A model generated the notes under the pieces. It was not told where the DNA came from. It did no database searches and saw only the letters and a program-made list of their open reading frames with translations. 64,000 nt of DNA from Streptomyces cadmiisoli (GTDB lineage: Bacteria > Actinomycetota > Actinomycetes > Streptomycetales > Streptomycetaceae), in NCBI RefSeq assembly GCF_003261055.1, contig NZ_CP030073.1:1922001-1986000 (forward strand). The letters are read 5' to 3'. The position numbers and the translations under genes are program-made. This document shows positions 26,448 to 35,111 of this stretch, one piece after another (the first letter of the stretch is position 1; every line of letters begins with the position of its first letter).

Positions 26448-27887
26448 TCACGTCCCGGTGGCGAGGGCCACGACCGGCACCGGGCGCCAGGTCGGCGGAC
26501 GGAGGGCCGGCACATGGGCGCCGCGCACCTCGGCGAACTCGGCGTGCGCCGTGAGCAGTTGCCGTGCGGCGGCCCGCGGGTCGGTCTCCTTGTGGGCGAC
26601 CATGTGGGAGGCGATCATCCCGGCGACCACGGGGGTGGCGAACGAGGTGCCGCTCCAGTGCGCGAAGCCCTCGAACATCACCTGGTCCGGCTTGCCCCCG
26701 CCGGCCTGCTGCTCCTCGCTCAGCTGTCCGGCGTGCCGGGGGTACTGGCAGGTGCAGGCGTAGGTGAAGCCGTACCGGCAGGAGTCGTAGGTCGAGTGCC
26801 GGTATACGTACGGCACCGGGGTGGCGAAGCCGGTGAGGGAGCTGGTGAGGCGCTCGCCGGGGGCGTAGACCTTCACCCAGCCGCCGTGGTTGCTGAAGCA
26901 GGCGCCGAACTCACCGTCGCTGCGCAGCGCCCCGACCGAGACGACGCTGTCCTCCCAGGCGGGCAGGGTGGCGTGGGCGGCGGGCCAGAAGGGCGTGGCG
27001 CTGCCGTTGTTGCCGGCCGCGGCGACCAGGAGCGTGCGCTGGGTGCGCAGTTCCTCCATGAAGGCCTGCAGGCCCAGCAGACCGTCGGGGCGGCCGTTGG
27101 GCGTGCCGGCGGACAGGCTGATGATGTCGGGCCAGCCGTCGCGGTCGACGGCCTCGAACAGCTTGTCGCCGAACTCCGACTCCAGGATGGCGCCGGCGTC
27201 GTTGAGGGTGTTGCGGACGGTGAGGTCGGTGTTCGGCGCGACGGCGGCGAGGAGGCCGGCGATGAACGTGCCGTGCCCGACGTACTGCTCGAGGGCGCCG
27301 TCGTCGCCGGTCTCCTTGATCTGGAGGTCGCCCCGGGTGTGGGCCAGCAGCGGGTAGGAACCGTGGTCCTTCATCAGGCCCGTGTCGATCACCAGGACAC
27401 CGACCGCCGTGTCGGGGTCGTACGCCGCCTCCGCCGCCGCGGGGTTGGGCGGCTGGTCCAGCGGGGCGGGCACGGGTTCGTCGCCGGGGCAGGCGTTGAC
27501 CGGCGCGATGTGCACCACGTGGTTGCGGCTGACCAGCCGGTGTCCCGCGCGTCCCTCCACCGCCCGCAGCGCCCGCAGCGCGCCCGCCACGGCACGGTCG
27601 CCGCGCTGGTCCCCCTCGCCCGGGTCACCGACCTCGATCCGGGTGATCCCGGAACGGTTGGTCTCGGCACCGCCGCGGCGCACGCTGTCGGCGACCAGTC
27701 CCGTGGTCTCGGCGAAGTGGGTCCGCACCGTGTCCTCGACGATGCGGGCCTCCTCGCCGTCGCGGGCCAGGACGACGCCCTTCTCGTAGATGAAGTCGGC
27801 GGAGTCGTCCGGCCCCATCGCCAGGGGTACGTCGGGCATCGAGCGCTGGATCTGGTCGAACTGCTCGCGGAATCGCTGTGGTGCCAT
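26448..27887 (-). CDS. Intracellular subtilisin-family (S8) serine protease
   Basis: A 479-aa S8 peptidase with the full triad: D168 (VLVIDTGL), H205 (YVGHGTFIAG) and S415 (SGTSFATPVVAG), plus the oxyanion asparagine at N293 (AAGNNGSA). No signal peptide is seen, so it probably acts in the cytoplasm. The ~155 N-terminal residues contain a possible pro-domain ending near HRLVSRNHVVHIAP. An insert of ~50 residues before the serine motif (~355-405) carries C370, C378 and C380 and is not part of the core fold. ATG at 27887 follows GGGAGG. It is divergent (109 bp) from a CHAT protease gene and upstream of the sigma/partner pair, suggesting one response module. Confidence 0.88.
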   Translation of the reverse strand: MAPQRFREQFDQIQRSMPDVPLAMGPDDSADFIYEKGVVLARDGEEARIVEDTVRTHFAETTGLVADSVRRGGAETNRSGITRIEVGDPGEGDQRGDRAVAGALRALRAVEGRAGHRLVSRNHVVHIAPVNACPGDEPVPAPLDQPPNPAAAEAAYDPDTAVGVLVIDTGLMKDHGSYPLLAHTRGDLQIKETGDDGALEQYVGHGTFIAGLLAAVAPNTDLTVRNTLNDAGAILESEFGDKLFEAVDRDGWPDIISLSAGTPNGRPDGLLGLQAFMEELRTQRTLLVAAAGNNGSATPFWPAAHATLPAWEDSVVSVGALRSDGEFGACFSNHGGWVKVYAPGERLTSSLTGFATPVPYVYRHSTYDSCRYGFTYACTCQYPRHAGQLSEEQQAGGGKPDQVMFEGFAHWSGTSFATPVVAGMIASHMVAHKETDPRAAARQLLTAHAEFAEVRGAHVPALRPPTWRPVPVVALATGT

Positions 27888-27996
27888 GGCGTGTCCTCCC
27901 GGTGGGACTTCGGTCGACAACAAGAGCCGCGATGCGACTGCTTGATACACAGACAAACACGTGTGGCACGGTTCCCCGGCCACTACCATCCGAGGG

Positions 27997-30600
27997 GTGA
28001 CAGCGGGAAGCGACTCGGTTCTCGAACTCCTGCCGATGGTGTTCGCCGCTCCCAACGACGCGCTGGCCGGGGCGGAACGGGTGCTCGGCACCGGTGCGCC
28101 GCCGTTGCACGCCTCCGTCGCCCATCAGGTGATCGGGATCTGGCAGCGGGACTTCGGCGATCTGCGGATCGCCCTGCACCATCTGCGGCGCGCCCGTGAT
28201 CTCGCGGCGCGCGCGGAGTCGGCCGAGCGGGAGGCGGACGTCCTCGGCACGCTCGGCGTGGCCCTGGTCCACGCGGGCCGCACCCGGCAGGGCCTGGCCG
28301 CGTTCGAGCGGGGTGTCCTGCGCGGCACGGGCCACACCCGGGCACGCGTGCTGTACCGGCGGGCCTACGTCTGGTGGGTGCTGGGCCACCATCGTGAGGC
28401 GTTGGAGGACGTACGCCGGGCGATTCCGGTGCTGCGTCAGGCGGACGACGTGATCTGGACGGCGCGGGCGCTGACGCTGCGGGCCACCGTGCACCTGGCG
28501 CTGGGCGCCGTGGAGCGGGCCGACGCCGACTTCACCGCCGCCGAGGCCCTGTGGGACACCACCGGCCAGGAGCACGACAAGGCCGACGCGGTGGAGAGCC
28601 GCGGCCTCGCCGCGTTCCGGTCGGGCGACGTACCGGCGGCGCTGCGGCTGCTCGACGAGGCGGCGGAGCGGTACGCCAAGCTCGGCACCCCGTCGTTCAT
28701 GCTGAACATCCGGCGCTGCGAGGTGCTGATGGCCGCCGGACTAGCGCCCGAGGCGCTGGCGGAGGCGGACGCCGCGATCGCGGTCCTCGACGGTATCGGC
28801 GGGCAGTCGACGCGGAAGGCGGAGCTGCTCCTCGCCGCCGCCCGGGCGGCCCGGCTGGCGGGGGACGCGCACACGGCGATCGCCCGGGCGGCGCTGGCGG
28901 TGCGGCTGTTCGCCGCGCAGCGGCGGACCTGGTGGGAGACGCACGCCCGGCTGGTGCTGATCGAGGCGCGGATGGCCGCCGGACGCAGTTCGGGCCGGCT
29001 GGTCGCGGACGCCGCCGCGGTGGCCGACCGGCTGGCCTCGTTCGGCGCGCCGGCCGCGCCGGAGGCGTCGCTGCTCGCCGGCCGTATCGCGCTGCGCCTG
29101 GGCTGGCGGACCGACGCGGAACGGCATCTGGCGGTCGCCGCCCGCAGCCGGCACAGCGGGCCGCCGCTGGCCCGGATGACGGGCTGGGCGGCGCAGGCGC
29201 TGCGTGCCCGGGCCGCCGGATCCGGCCGGGGAGTCCTGGAGGCCTGCCGGCGTGGACTGGACGTGCTGGACGACCACCGGATGACGCTCGGCGCGTCGGA
29301 GTTGCGGGCCCGCGCCACCGAGCAGGGCGCGGAGCTGGCCGCGCTCGCCCAGCAGGCCAGCCTGTCCGGCGGGGGGCCGCGCCGGCTGCTGATGTGGAGC
29401 GAGCGCTGGCGGGCGACGGTGCTGTCCACACCGCCCACCCGCCCGCCGGCCGATCCGGCGCTGCTGAGCTGCCTGACCGCCCACCGGGAGATCGCCGCCC
29501 GCGCGGAGGCCGCCCGGATGGAGGGCCGTCCGGTGCCCGCGCTGGAGCGGGAACAGCGCCGTCTGGAACGGGAGATCCGCTCGCGGACCCTGCACATGCG
29601 GGGCGACGCGCCCGGCGACGGCCATCAGTTCGACGTCGGGCGGCTGCTGGAGCGGCTCGACGGGACCCAGCTGGTGGAACTCGCGGTGCTGGACGGCCGG
29701 GTGCACGTCCTGCTGTGCGGCCGGGGGCGGGTACGGCGGTTCGAGGCGGGGCTGCTGGCCGAGGCGGAGGTGGAGGCCGAGCACGTCCAGGCGGCGTTGC
29801 GGCGGCTGGCCCATCCGGGGGCCGAGGGCCGGCTGCCGGTGGTGGAGGCCGCGGGCCGCAGGCTGGAGGAGCTGCTGCTCGGACCGGCCGCGGCGCAGCT
29901 CGGACCCGGACCGGTCGTGGTGGTGCCGCCGGGCCGGCTGCACCGGGTGCCGTGGGCGCTGCTGCCGTCCCTGCGCGAGCGGGTCCTCAGTGTGTCGCCG
30001 TCCGCGAGCAGTTGGCTGCGGGCCCGGGAGACCGAGCCGCCGCCGGGCGGCCGGCACGTCCTGGTGCGCGGCCCGGGTCTGGCGACCGGCGGTGCGGAGG
30101 TGCCCGACGTGGCCGACCGGTACGGCAGGCCGACCGTCCTGGAGCACGACGAGGCACGGGTGCCGCGGGTGCTGGCGGAGCTCGACGGTGCCGCGCTGGC
30201 GCACATCGCCGCGCACGGCACCTTCCGCGCGGACAGCCCGCTGTTCTCCTCGCTGCGGATGGCCGACGGCCCGCTCATCGTGCACGACTTCGAACGCCTG
30301 GACCGCAGTCCCTACCGGATCATCCTGTCGAGCTGCGACACCGCCCGGCTCGCCTCGGTCGGCGCCGACGAACTGCTCGGGCTGGTCACGGCGTTGCTGC
30401 CGCTGGGCACAGCCGGTGTGGTGGCGAGCAGCGCCCCCGTCAACGACGCCGCCGTCGTCCCGCTGATGGGGGCGCTGCACAAGGCACTGAGCGCGGGGGT
30501 GTCGCTGGCGGAGGCGCTGCGCGACGCGCGGGCGTCGGTGCCGGGCGACGCGGTGCATCAGGCCACGGGGTGGGCGTTCACGGCCTTCGGCGCGGCCTGA
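27997..30600 (+). CDS. TPR-CHAT protein (caspase-like cysteine protease with helical repeats)
   Basis: An 867-aa protein. Residues ~10-520 are tandem helical TPR-like repeats (LYRRAYVWWVLGHHREALED, RGLAAFRSGDVPAALRLLDE, EADAAIAVLDGIG). The C-terminal ~300 residues are a CHAT domain with the caspase-like pair H740 (HIAAHGTF) and C780 (ILSSCDTA), followed by GADELLGL. CHAT domains are caspase-related proteases; the repeats would sense a partner or ligand. GTG at 27997 is chosen from homology onset. There is no room for a normal ribosome site, while TACCAT lies ~9 bp ahead, so the mRNA may be leaderless. It is divergent from the subtilisin gene. Substrate unknown. Confidence 0.85.
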   Translation: MTAGSDSVLELLPMVFAAPNDALAGAERVLGTGAPPLHASVAHQVIGIWQRDFGDLRIALHHLRRARDLAARAESAEREADVLGTLGVALVHAGRTRQGLAAFERGVLRGTGHTRARVLYRRAYVWWVLGHHREALEDVRRAIPVLRQADDVIWTARALTLRATVHLALGAVERADADFTAAEALWDTTGQEHDKADAVESRGLAAFRSGDVPAALRLLDEAAERYAKLGTPSFMLNIRRCEVLMAAGLAPEALAEADAAIAVLDGIGGQSTRKAELLLAAARAARLAGDAHTAIARAALAVRLFAAQRRTWWETHARLVLIEARMAAGRSSGRLVADAAAVADRLASFGAPAAPEASLLAGRIALRLGWRTDAERHLAVAARSRHSGPPLARMTGWAAQALRARAAGSGRGVLEACRRGLDVLDDHRMTLGASELRARATEQGAELAALAQQASLSGGGPRRLLMWSERWRATVLSTPPTRPPADPALLSCLTAHREIAARAEAARMEGRPVPALEREQRRLEREIRSRTLHMRGDAPGDGHQFDVGRLLERLDGTQLVELAVLDGRVHVLLCGRGRVRRFEAGLLAEAEVEAEHVQAALRRLAHPGAEGRLPVVEAAGRRLEELLLGPAAAQLGPGPVVVVPPGRLHRVPWALLPSLRERVLSVSPSASSWLRARETEPPPGGRHVLVRGPGLATGGAEVPDVADRYGRPTVLEHDEARVPRVLAELDGAALAHIAAHGTFRADSPLFSSLRMADGPLIVHDFERLDRSPYRIILSSCDTARLASVGADELLGLVTALLPLGTAGVVASSAPVNDAAVVPLMGALHKALSAGVSLAEALRDARASVPGDAVHQATGWAFTAFGAA

Positions 30601-30607
30601 ACGCACC

Positions 30608-32449
30608 TCACGCGGGCTGCGCGTGCGGCGCCTCCACGAGCCACGGCAGGGCCCTTCGGTCGCTGGCGCCGAGACGGGCGTAGGCGCTGTAGAGGTGGTT
30701 GCCCACCGTGCGGACGGACAGGGTGAGCTGTTCGGCGATCTGCCGGTTGCTCAGTCCGGTGGCGGCGAGGGCGACGATCTGCCGCTGCCGGACGGTGAGT
30801 TCGCCGAGGACGAGGCCGGACAGGGCGGGGGTGCGGGCGCTCTGACAGCGCCGGGCCAGGGCCACGGCGCGGGTGCGTGAGGTCCGGGCGGCGCTCGGGT
30901 CGCGATGGGCCCGGACCGCCTGCGCGTGCGCCTCCGCGGCGAACAGCAGGAAGCCGCGTTCCTCCAGTCGTTCGGCGGCCCGGTCCAGGGCGGGGCCGTC
31001 GCCGCGGGCGAGGGCGTCGGCGTGCTGGGCGAAGACGCCCGAGAGCCGGCCGGCGGCCGGGGCGGGGTCGCCGAGCCGTACGGCGTCGTAGGCGCTGCCG
31101 GCGTCGGCGGGGTCCGGGGCGCGGTCGACGTCGCCGCGCGCGGCCGCCAGCCACATCGTCGCGGCACCGCCCAGAGAGTGCTCGGCGACCAGTGCCCCGG
31201 CGGTCGCCACATCGCCGGACTGCGCGGCGGACAGGGCGAGTTCCGACCGGCAGGAGTCGTCGCCGGGCGCGCCGCGCAGTCCCTCGCGGGCCCATGCCGC
31301 GGCCTGACGCAGCTCTCCGCGCAACCGCGCGAACCGCGCCCGCACGGCCGCGTACCCCGGGGGCAGCGGCGCGTCCTGCGCCACCAGCCACTCCCCCACC
31401 GGCGTGGGCACCGGCCGTACGTCGGCCTGCTCGATGCGCCGCTCCAGCGCCGAGAGTTCGGCGGCGAGGGCGGGACCGCACCGGTCCGGCGCGCCGGTCA
31501 GCCGCCGGGCGCGCAGGGTGCCGGCGGTGGCCCGCAGCGCGGGCCCGTACAGCGGGTGGGCGAGGTGCACGGCGGCGTGCTCGTCGAGGTGGATCAGGGC
31601 GTCGGCCTCCAGGCGTTCGAGGACGCCGAGATCGAGCTCGTCGAGGTGCAGCGACAGGGGTTCGGCGAAGGCGAGCTTGTCGAGGGTCTCGCCTTCGACC
31701 GGGTCGGTGCGGTCCAGGGCCGGGGCGACGCGCTCGCGCACGGCCGCGGTGACCGGCACCGGGCCGCGCCAGGCCCACTCGTCCGAGTCCGGGACCCGGG
31801 TGAGCAGGCCGCGCTCGCGCACCGCGCCGAGCAGGTCGCGCAGCAGCCGCAGGTCTCCCCGGCACAGACTGTGCAGGCGGTGCGCCGTCAGCGGCTCCAG
31901 GGGGCCGCCCGCGCCCGCGGTCATCAGCTGCGCGGTCTCCGTGGCCGGCAGCGGTTCCAGGGCCAGCCGGGGCAGCAGTTCGCCGGTCCACAGCCGGGCC
32001 ACGGCGCCGGGCACGCGGGTGCCGTCGGTGGCGACGACCAGCAGCCGGGTGCGTCCCTGCACGGCCAGCTGGTGGACGAGGGCGGCCGAGGCGTCGTCGA
32101 GCAGGTGCGCGTCGTCCACGAGCAGCAGCCGTACCCCGGACAGCAGTTGCACCGCCCGGTGCAGCGTGACCTCCTCGGGCAGCAGGTGGGCGAACGCGGC
32201 GAAGGGGATCCCCCGGGTCTCGGGCGTGCCGGCCACCTTGGCACAGCCGCTGCCGCGCACCGCCTGCGCGACGAGCCGGGTCTTCCCGCAGCCCGCGGGC
32301 CCGGTCACGGCGATGCCGTGCCGGCCGGCGGCCAGCGACCTGCGGACGACTTCGAGTTCGTCCTCCCGCCCGGTGAACGGCCAGGGCAGTTCCAGGGTCT
32401 TCGCGTCCTGTTCGTAAGTCATCACGTGAACTAGAGCGGTGTTACTCAC
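30608..32449 (-). CDS. LuxR-family ATPase regulator (LAL-like, short)
   Basis: 613 aa. The N-terminal ATPase has Walker A GPAGCGKTRL (~50) and Walker B LLLVDDAHLL (~110). The middle ~300 residues are helical. The C-terminus is a LuxR/GerE helix-turn-helix (LTVRQRQIVALAATGLSNRQ, SVRTVGNHLYSAYARLG). It is shorter than classical LAL/MalT regulators (~900 aa), having lost much of the repeat domain. It should activate transcription in an ATP- and ligand-dependent way. It is convergent with the CHAT gene (7 bp apart) and divergent from the metzincin gene (64 bp), the obvious nearby target. The start is uncertain: GTG at 32449 lacks a clear ribosome site; ATG at 32422 has none either. Confidence 0.82.
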   Translation of the reverse strand: MSNTALVHVMTYEQDAKTLELPWPFTGREDELEVVRRSLAAGRHGIAVTGPAGCGKTRLVAQAVRGSGCAKVAGTPETRGIPFAAFAHLLPEEVTLHRAVQLLSGVRLLLVDDAHLLDDASAALVHQLAVQGRTRLLVVATDGTRVPGAVARLWTGELLPRLALEPLPATETAQLMTAGAGGPLEPLTAHRLHSLCRGDLRLLRDLLGAVRERGLLTRVPDSDEWAWRGPVPVTAAVRERVAPALDRTDPVEGETLDKLAFAEPLSLHLDELDLGVLERLEADALIHLDEHAAVHLAHPLYGPALRATAGTLRARRLTGAPDRCGPALAAELSALERRIEQADVRPVPTPVGEWLVAQDAPLPPGYAAVRARFARLRGELRQAAAWAREGLRGAPGDDSCRSELALSAAQSGDVATAGALVAEHSLGGAATMWLAAARGDVDRAPDPADAGSAYDAVRLGDPAPAAGRLSGVFAQHADALARGDGPALDRAAERLEERGFLLFAAEAHAQAVRAHRDPSAARTSRTRAVALARRCQSARTPALSGLVLGELTVRQRQIVALAATGLSNRQIAEQLTLSVRTVGNHLYSAYARLGASDRRALPWLVEAPHAQPA

Positions 32450-32513
32450 CCCTGATACAGGTCGACTTGAGTAGGGGCCGACTCAGGCGCACCGGACGGG
32501 CGCAGGGCAGTCT

Positions 32514-33605
32514 GTGCGCATGGCCGGACGCTACTGCTCCCTCGCGCAGGCGTCGGCTCCGGTGTTCGAGCCGGGGCTGACCGCCGAGCGGCTCGGTGCG
32601 CTGCGCGCCGGCCGGCGGATGTGGGTCAACGGCACGGTCCTGCACTACTGCTTCTTCGACGGCGACACCGACGCCTCCGTCATCCCCGTGCCGGGCGGCA
32701 CGGAGACCCGGCGGGTGTCGTGGGTCGGCGCCGAGGAGCAGCGCGACGTGGTGCGCGACTGCTTCCGCGAGTGGCAGGACCTGGGTGTCGGCGTCACCTT
32801 CGCCGAGGTGAAGGACCGTTCGGAGGCGGAGCTGCGCATCGGGTTCCAGCTCGGAGACGGCTCCTGGTCGACCGTGGGCAAGGACGCGCTCCAGGTCGGC
32901 CTGGGCGAACGCACGATGAACTTCGGCTGGGACCTGACCGCGCCCGGGGAGCGCGGGACGGCGCTGCACGAGATCGGGCACGCGCTCGGCATGCTGCACG
33001 AGCACCAGAGCCCGTTCGCCGGCATCCACTGGGACGACGAGGCCGTCTACGCCGAACTGGCGGGCCCGCCGAACTTCTGGAGCCGGGAACGGACCCACTT
33101 CAACATCCTGCGCAAGCTCGACCCCGACGACGTCGACGGCTCGGTCTGGGACCCGCTGTCGATCATGGAGTACCCGTTCCCGTCGGGGCTGATCCTGGAG
33201 CCCGAGCAGTACCGCGCGGGTCTGAACCCGCCCGGCACCCTGTCGGCGCTGGACAAGGAGTTCGTCCTTCGCTGGTACCCGCCGACGGGTGCGCGCCGGC
33301 CGCCGGCACTGGTGCCGTTCCGTTCGGTGCCGCTCGGTCTGCGGCCGGGTGAGCAGGCCGACTTCACCGTCGAGCCGCCGGAGACCCGCGAGTACACGGT
33401 GGGCACCTTCGGCGACAGCGACACCGTCGTCGTGGTCTTCGAGGAGCGGGACGAGGAGCCCCGCTATCTCGCCGGACAGGACGACGGAGGCGTCGGCGGC
33501 AACGCCGCCGTCAGGGCCCGGCTCGTCAAGGGCCGCCGCTACTTCGTCCGTGTGCGCCTGTACTCCTCGTGGGGTTCGGGTGAGACGGCGGTCATGTGCT
33601 GGTGA
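32514..33605 (+). CDS. Metzincin-type zinc metalloprotease
   Basis: 363 aa. The zinc site is HEIGHALGMLH (H152, E153, H156, H162), the full HExxHxxGxxH signature, and the Met-turn is SIMEY (M218, Y220), as in astacins. The upstream segment (WVNGTVLHYCFF, CFREWQDLGVGVTFAEV) fits the N-terminal half of this fold. Residues ~265-363 form a beta-rich appendage. No signal peptide is visible, unusual for this normally secreted family, so it may act inside the cell or leave by another route. GTG at 32514 follows AGGG by 6 bp. It shares a 64-bp divergent promoter with the LuxR-type ATPase. Confidence 0.85.
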   Translation: MRMAGRYCSLAQASAPVFEPGLTAERLGALRAGRRMWVNGTVLHYCFFDGDTDASVIPVPGGTETRRVSWVGAEEQRDVVRDCFREWQDLGVGVTFAEVKDRSEAELRIGFQLGDGSWSTVGKDALQVGLGERTMNFGWDLTAPGERGTALHEIGHALGMLHEHQSPFAGIHWDDEAVYAELAGPPNFWSRERTHFNILRKLDPDDVDGSVWDPLSIMEYPFPSGLILEPEQYRAGLNPPGTLSALDKEFVLRWYPPTGARRPPALVPFRSVPLGLRPGEQADFTVEPPETREYTVGTFGDSDTVVVVFEERDEEPRYLAGQDDGGVGGNAAVRARLVKGRRYFVRVRLYSSWGSGETAVMCW

Positions 33606-33660
33606 CAGCACGGACCGCGCACCACGGACACGAAAGACCGCAGTCCGGCACCGGGGGAGC

Positions 33661-33700
33661 GGTCGGTACGTCACCTTCGGGGGAGGGTGACGTACCGACC
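33661..33700 (+). terminator. First of two hairpins after the metzincin gene
   Basis: GGTCGGTACGTCACC (33661-33675) pairs perfectly with 33686-33700. The interval 33606-33906 (301 bp) contains this and the next hairpin and no gene. Confidence 0.75.
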
Positions 33701-33709
33701 ACGCCACGT

Positions 33710-33747
33710 CCGGCCCCGGAGCGCATGGGGGTGCGCTCCGGGGCCGG
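33710..33747. terminator. Second hairpin, 16-bp perfect stem
   Basis: CCGGCCCCGGAGCGCA (33710-33725) pairs with 33732-33747 around TGGGGG. It could end transcription from either side, including the tRNA gene on the minus strand. Confidence 0.75.
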
Positions 33748-33906
33748 AAGTGTTTCGGCGGGGACCGGGTGACACGGCGGCGGGGGCGTGGCGGGGCTCA
33801 CCGCGCGAGGCAGCGGGGGACTCAACGCGGGAGGTACGGCGCCAGGCACCGCGGGAGACACGAAAAGGGCCCCGCGAGCTGCCGCCCGCGAAGGCCCTCC
33901 GCACCG

Positions 33907-33980
<74 letters not shown>

Positions 33981-34028
33981 GTGCGCCGTCACCCGGCGAG
34001 CCGGGTGAACGCGCAGGTTAACCCTACC

Positions 34029-34682
34029 TCATGCCTGGGTGTCGCCCTCTTCGCCCGCCCCCGTGTAGAACGCGGTGGTGCGGTCCGCCGCGGCGCGTGC
34101 CGCGGTCTCGTCCTCACCGCCCGCGACGCTCGCCGCGCCCCACTGCTCGCTGCTGGCCGTGATGAAGCGGCGGCCCTCCTCGGACTCCGACCACGCCATG
34201 GCCTCGGCGGGGTCGACGGGCGCCCCGGACGACAGATGCCGGGCGAGCCCCATCACCGCGAGGTCCCAGCCCACGCCGACGGCGCCGGGCCCGAACTGCG
34301 CCCACCGTTCGTCGTCGACGTGGGCGATGTGCTCCAGCTCGAAGCGTGTGCGCTCCTCGGTCTCGGCGGTCAGCCGGAGCTCGATCCAGCTGACCTCGCC
34401 GCCGTACTCCCAGGTCGCGAAGAAGCCCTTCGGCGGGTCGCAGCGCTCGATGGTGCCGGAGGCGTTGCCCTCCAGCCGGTAGTGGCCGCCCGGGCGCAGC
34501 TCGCCGGTCACCGGCAGGAACCAGCGGGGCAGCCGCTCGGGGTTGGTGCAGGCGTCCCAGACGTCGTCGAGCGGGGCAGCGTAGGACTGGCTCACGGTCA
34601 CCACGCGAGCCTCGCCGGCTTTGAAGACGCGCTTGCCGACCTGCCGGCTCACGGAGTTGATCTGGTGGGTGACGTCGATCAC
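34029..34682 (-). CDS. SRPBCC (AHSA1-like) domain protein
   Basis: A 217-aa START/SRPBCC-fold protein. Its first ~150 residues have the AHSA1 layout (YAAPLDDVWDACTNPERLPR, RPGGHYRLEGNASGTIERCD, GFFATWEYGG, RFELEHIAHVDDERW). The C-terminal ~60 residues are an extra acidic, Ala-rich helical tail. The fold binds hydrophobic ligands; no catalytic role is evident. GTG at 34682 overlaps the ArsR stop by GTGA, so it is translationally coupled to the regulator. ArsR-SRPBCC pairs are common in Streptomyces; the ligand is unknown. Confidence 0.85.
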   Translation of the reverse strand: MIDVTHQINSVSRQVGKRVFKAGEARVVTVSQSYAAPLDDVWDACTNPERLPRWFLPVTGELRPGGHYRLEGNASGTIERCDPPKGFFATWEYGGEVSWIELRLTAETEERTRFELEHIAHVDDERWAQFGPGAVGVGWDLAVMGLARHLSSGAPVDPAEAMAWSESEEGRRFITASSEQWGAASVAGGEDETAARAAADRTTAFYTGAGEEGDTQA

Positions 34683-35041
34683 GGGTTGCTCCTCGGTGGG
34701 TCTTCGGCGCCGCGAAGCCGGCGCTCGCGTCTGCCGCGGGCCAACTCCGTGGCCAGGGCGTCCAGATGGGGGGTCCAGAACCGGCGGAACCGGTCGAGCC
34801 AGACGTCGACGTCCCGCAGCGGTTCGGAGTTCACCGCGTACAGGCGGCGGGTGCCCTCGGGGCGCACCGTCGCGAAGCCGTTCTCCCGCAGCACCGCCAG
34901 ATGCTGCGAGACCGCCGGCTGCGATATCCCGAACTCCGCCCTGATGACCTCACTGACCGCGCCGGCCGCCATCTCCCCGTCGGCCAGGAGTTCAAGGATG
35001 CGGCGCCGCACGGGGTCGCCGAGTACGTCGAAGGCGTGCAC
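34679..35041 (-). CDS. ArsR-family transcriptional repressor
   Basis: A 120-aa winged-helix regulator. The helix-turn-helix is at ~30-60 (EFGISQPAVSQHLAVLRENG), followed by the wing FATVRPEGTRRLYAVN. There are no cysteine metal-binding motifs, so it is not a metalloid sensor of the classical type; it belongs to the SdpR-like group found with SRPBCC genes. It is coupled to the downstream SRPBCC gene by a GTGA overlap. GTG at 35041 has a weak ribosome site. The long dyad at 35051-35086 just upstream is almost certainly its own operator. Confidence 0.88.
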   Translation of the reverse strand: MHAFDVLGDPVRRRILELLADGEMAAGAVSEVIRAEFGISQPAVSQHLAVLRENGFATVRPEGTRRLYAVNSEPLRDVDVWLDRFRRFWTPHLDALATELARGRRERRLRGAEDPPRSNP

Positions 35042-35050
35042 ATCCGCAAT

Positions 35051-35086
35051 GTATCAGCACACGCTTATATAAGCGAGCGCTGATAC
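35051..35086. promoter_or_regulatory. ArsR operator: 36-bp dyad
   Basis: The arms GTATCAGCACACGCTTAT and GTATCAGCGCTCGCTTAT (read from opposite strands) match at 16 of 18 positions, with a TATATA centre. It lies 9 bp upstream of the ArsR start codon. Confidence 0.75.
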
Positions 35087-35111
35087 TTCGGGTGCCGGCG
35101 GGTGGGCGTGC

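Noticed and set aside
28551..30683. Long plus-strand frame overlapping the TPR-CHAT gene
   Set aside because: Low-complexity Gly/Ala/Arg translation in a different frame from the clear CHAT/TPR protein.
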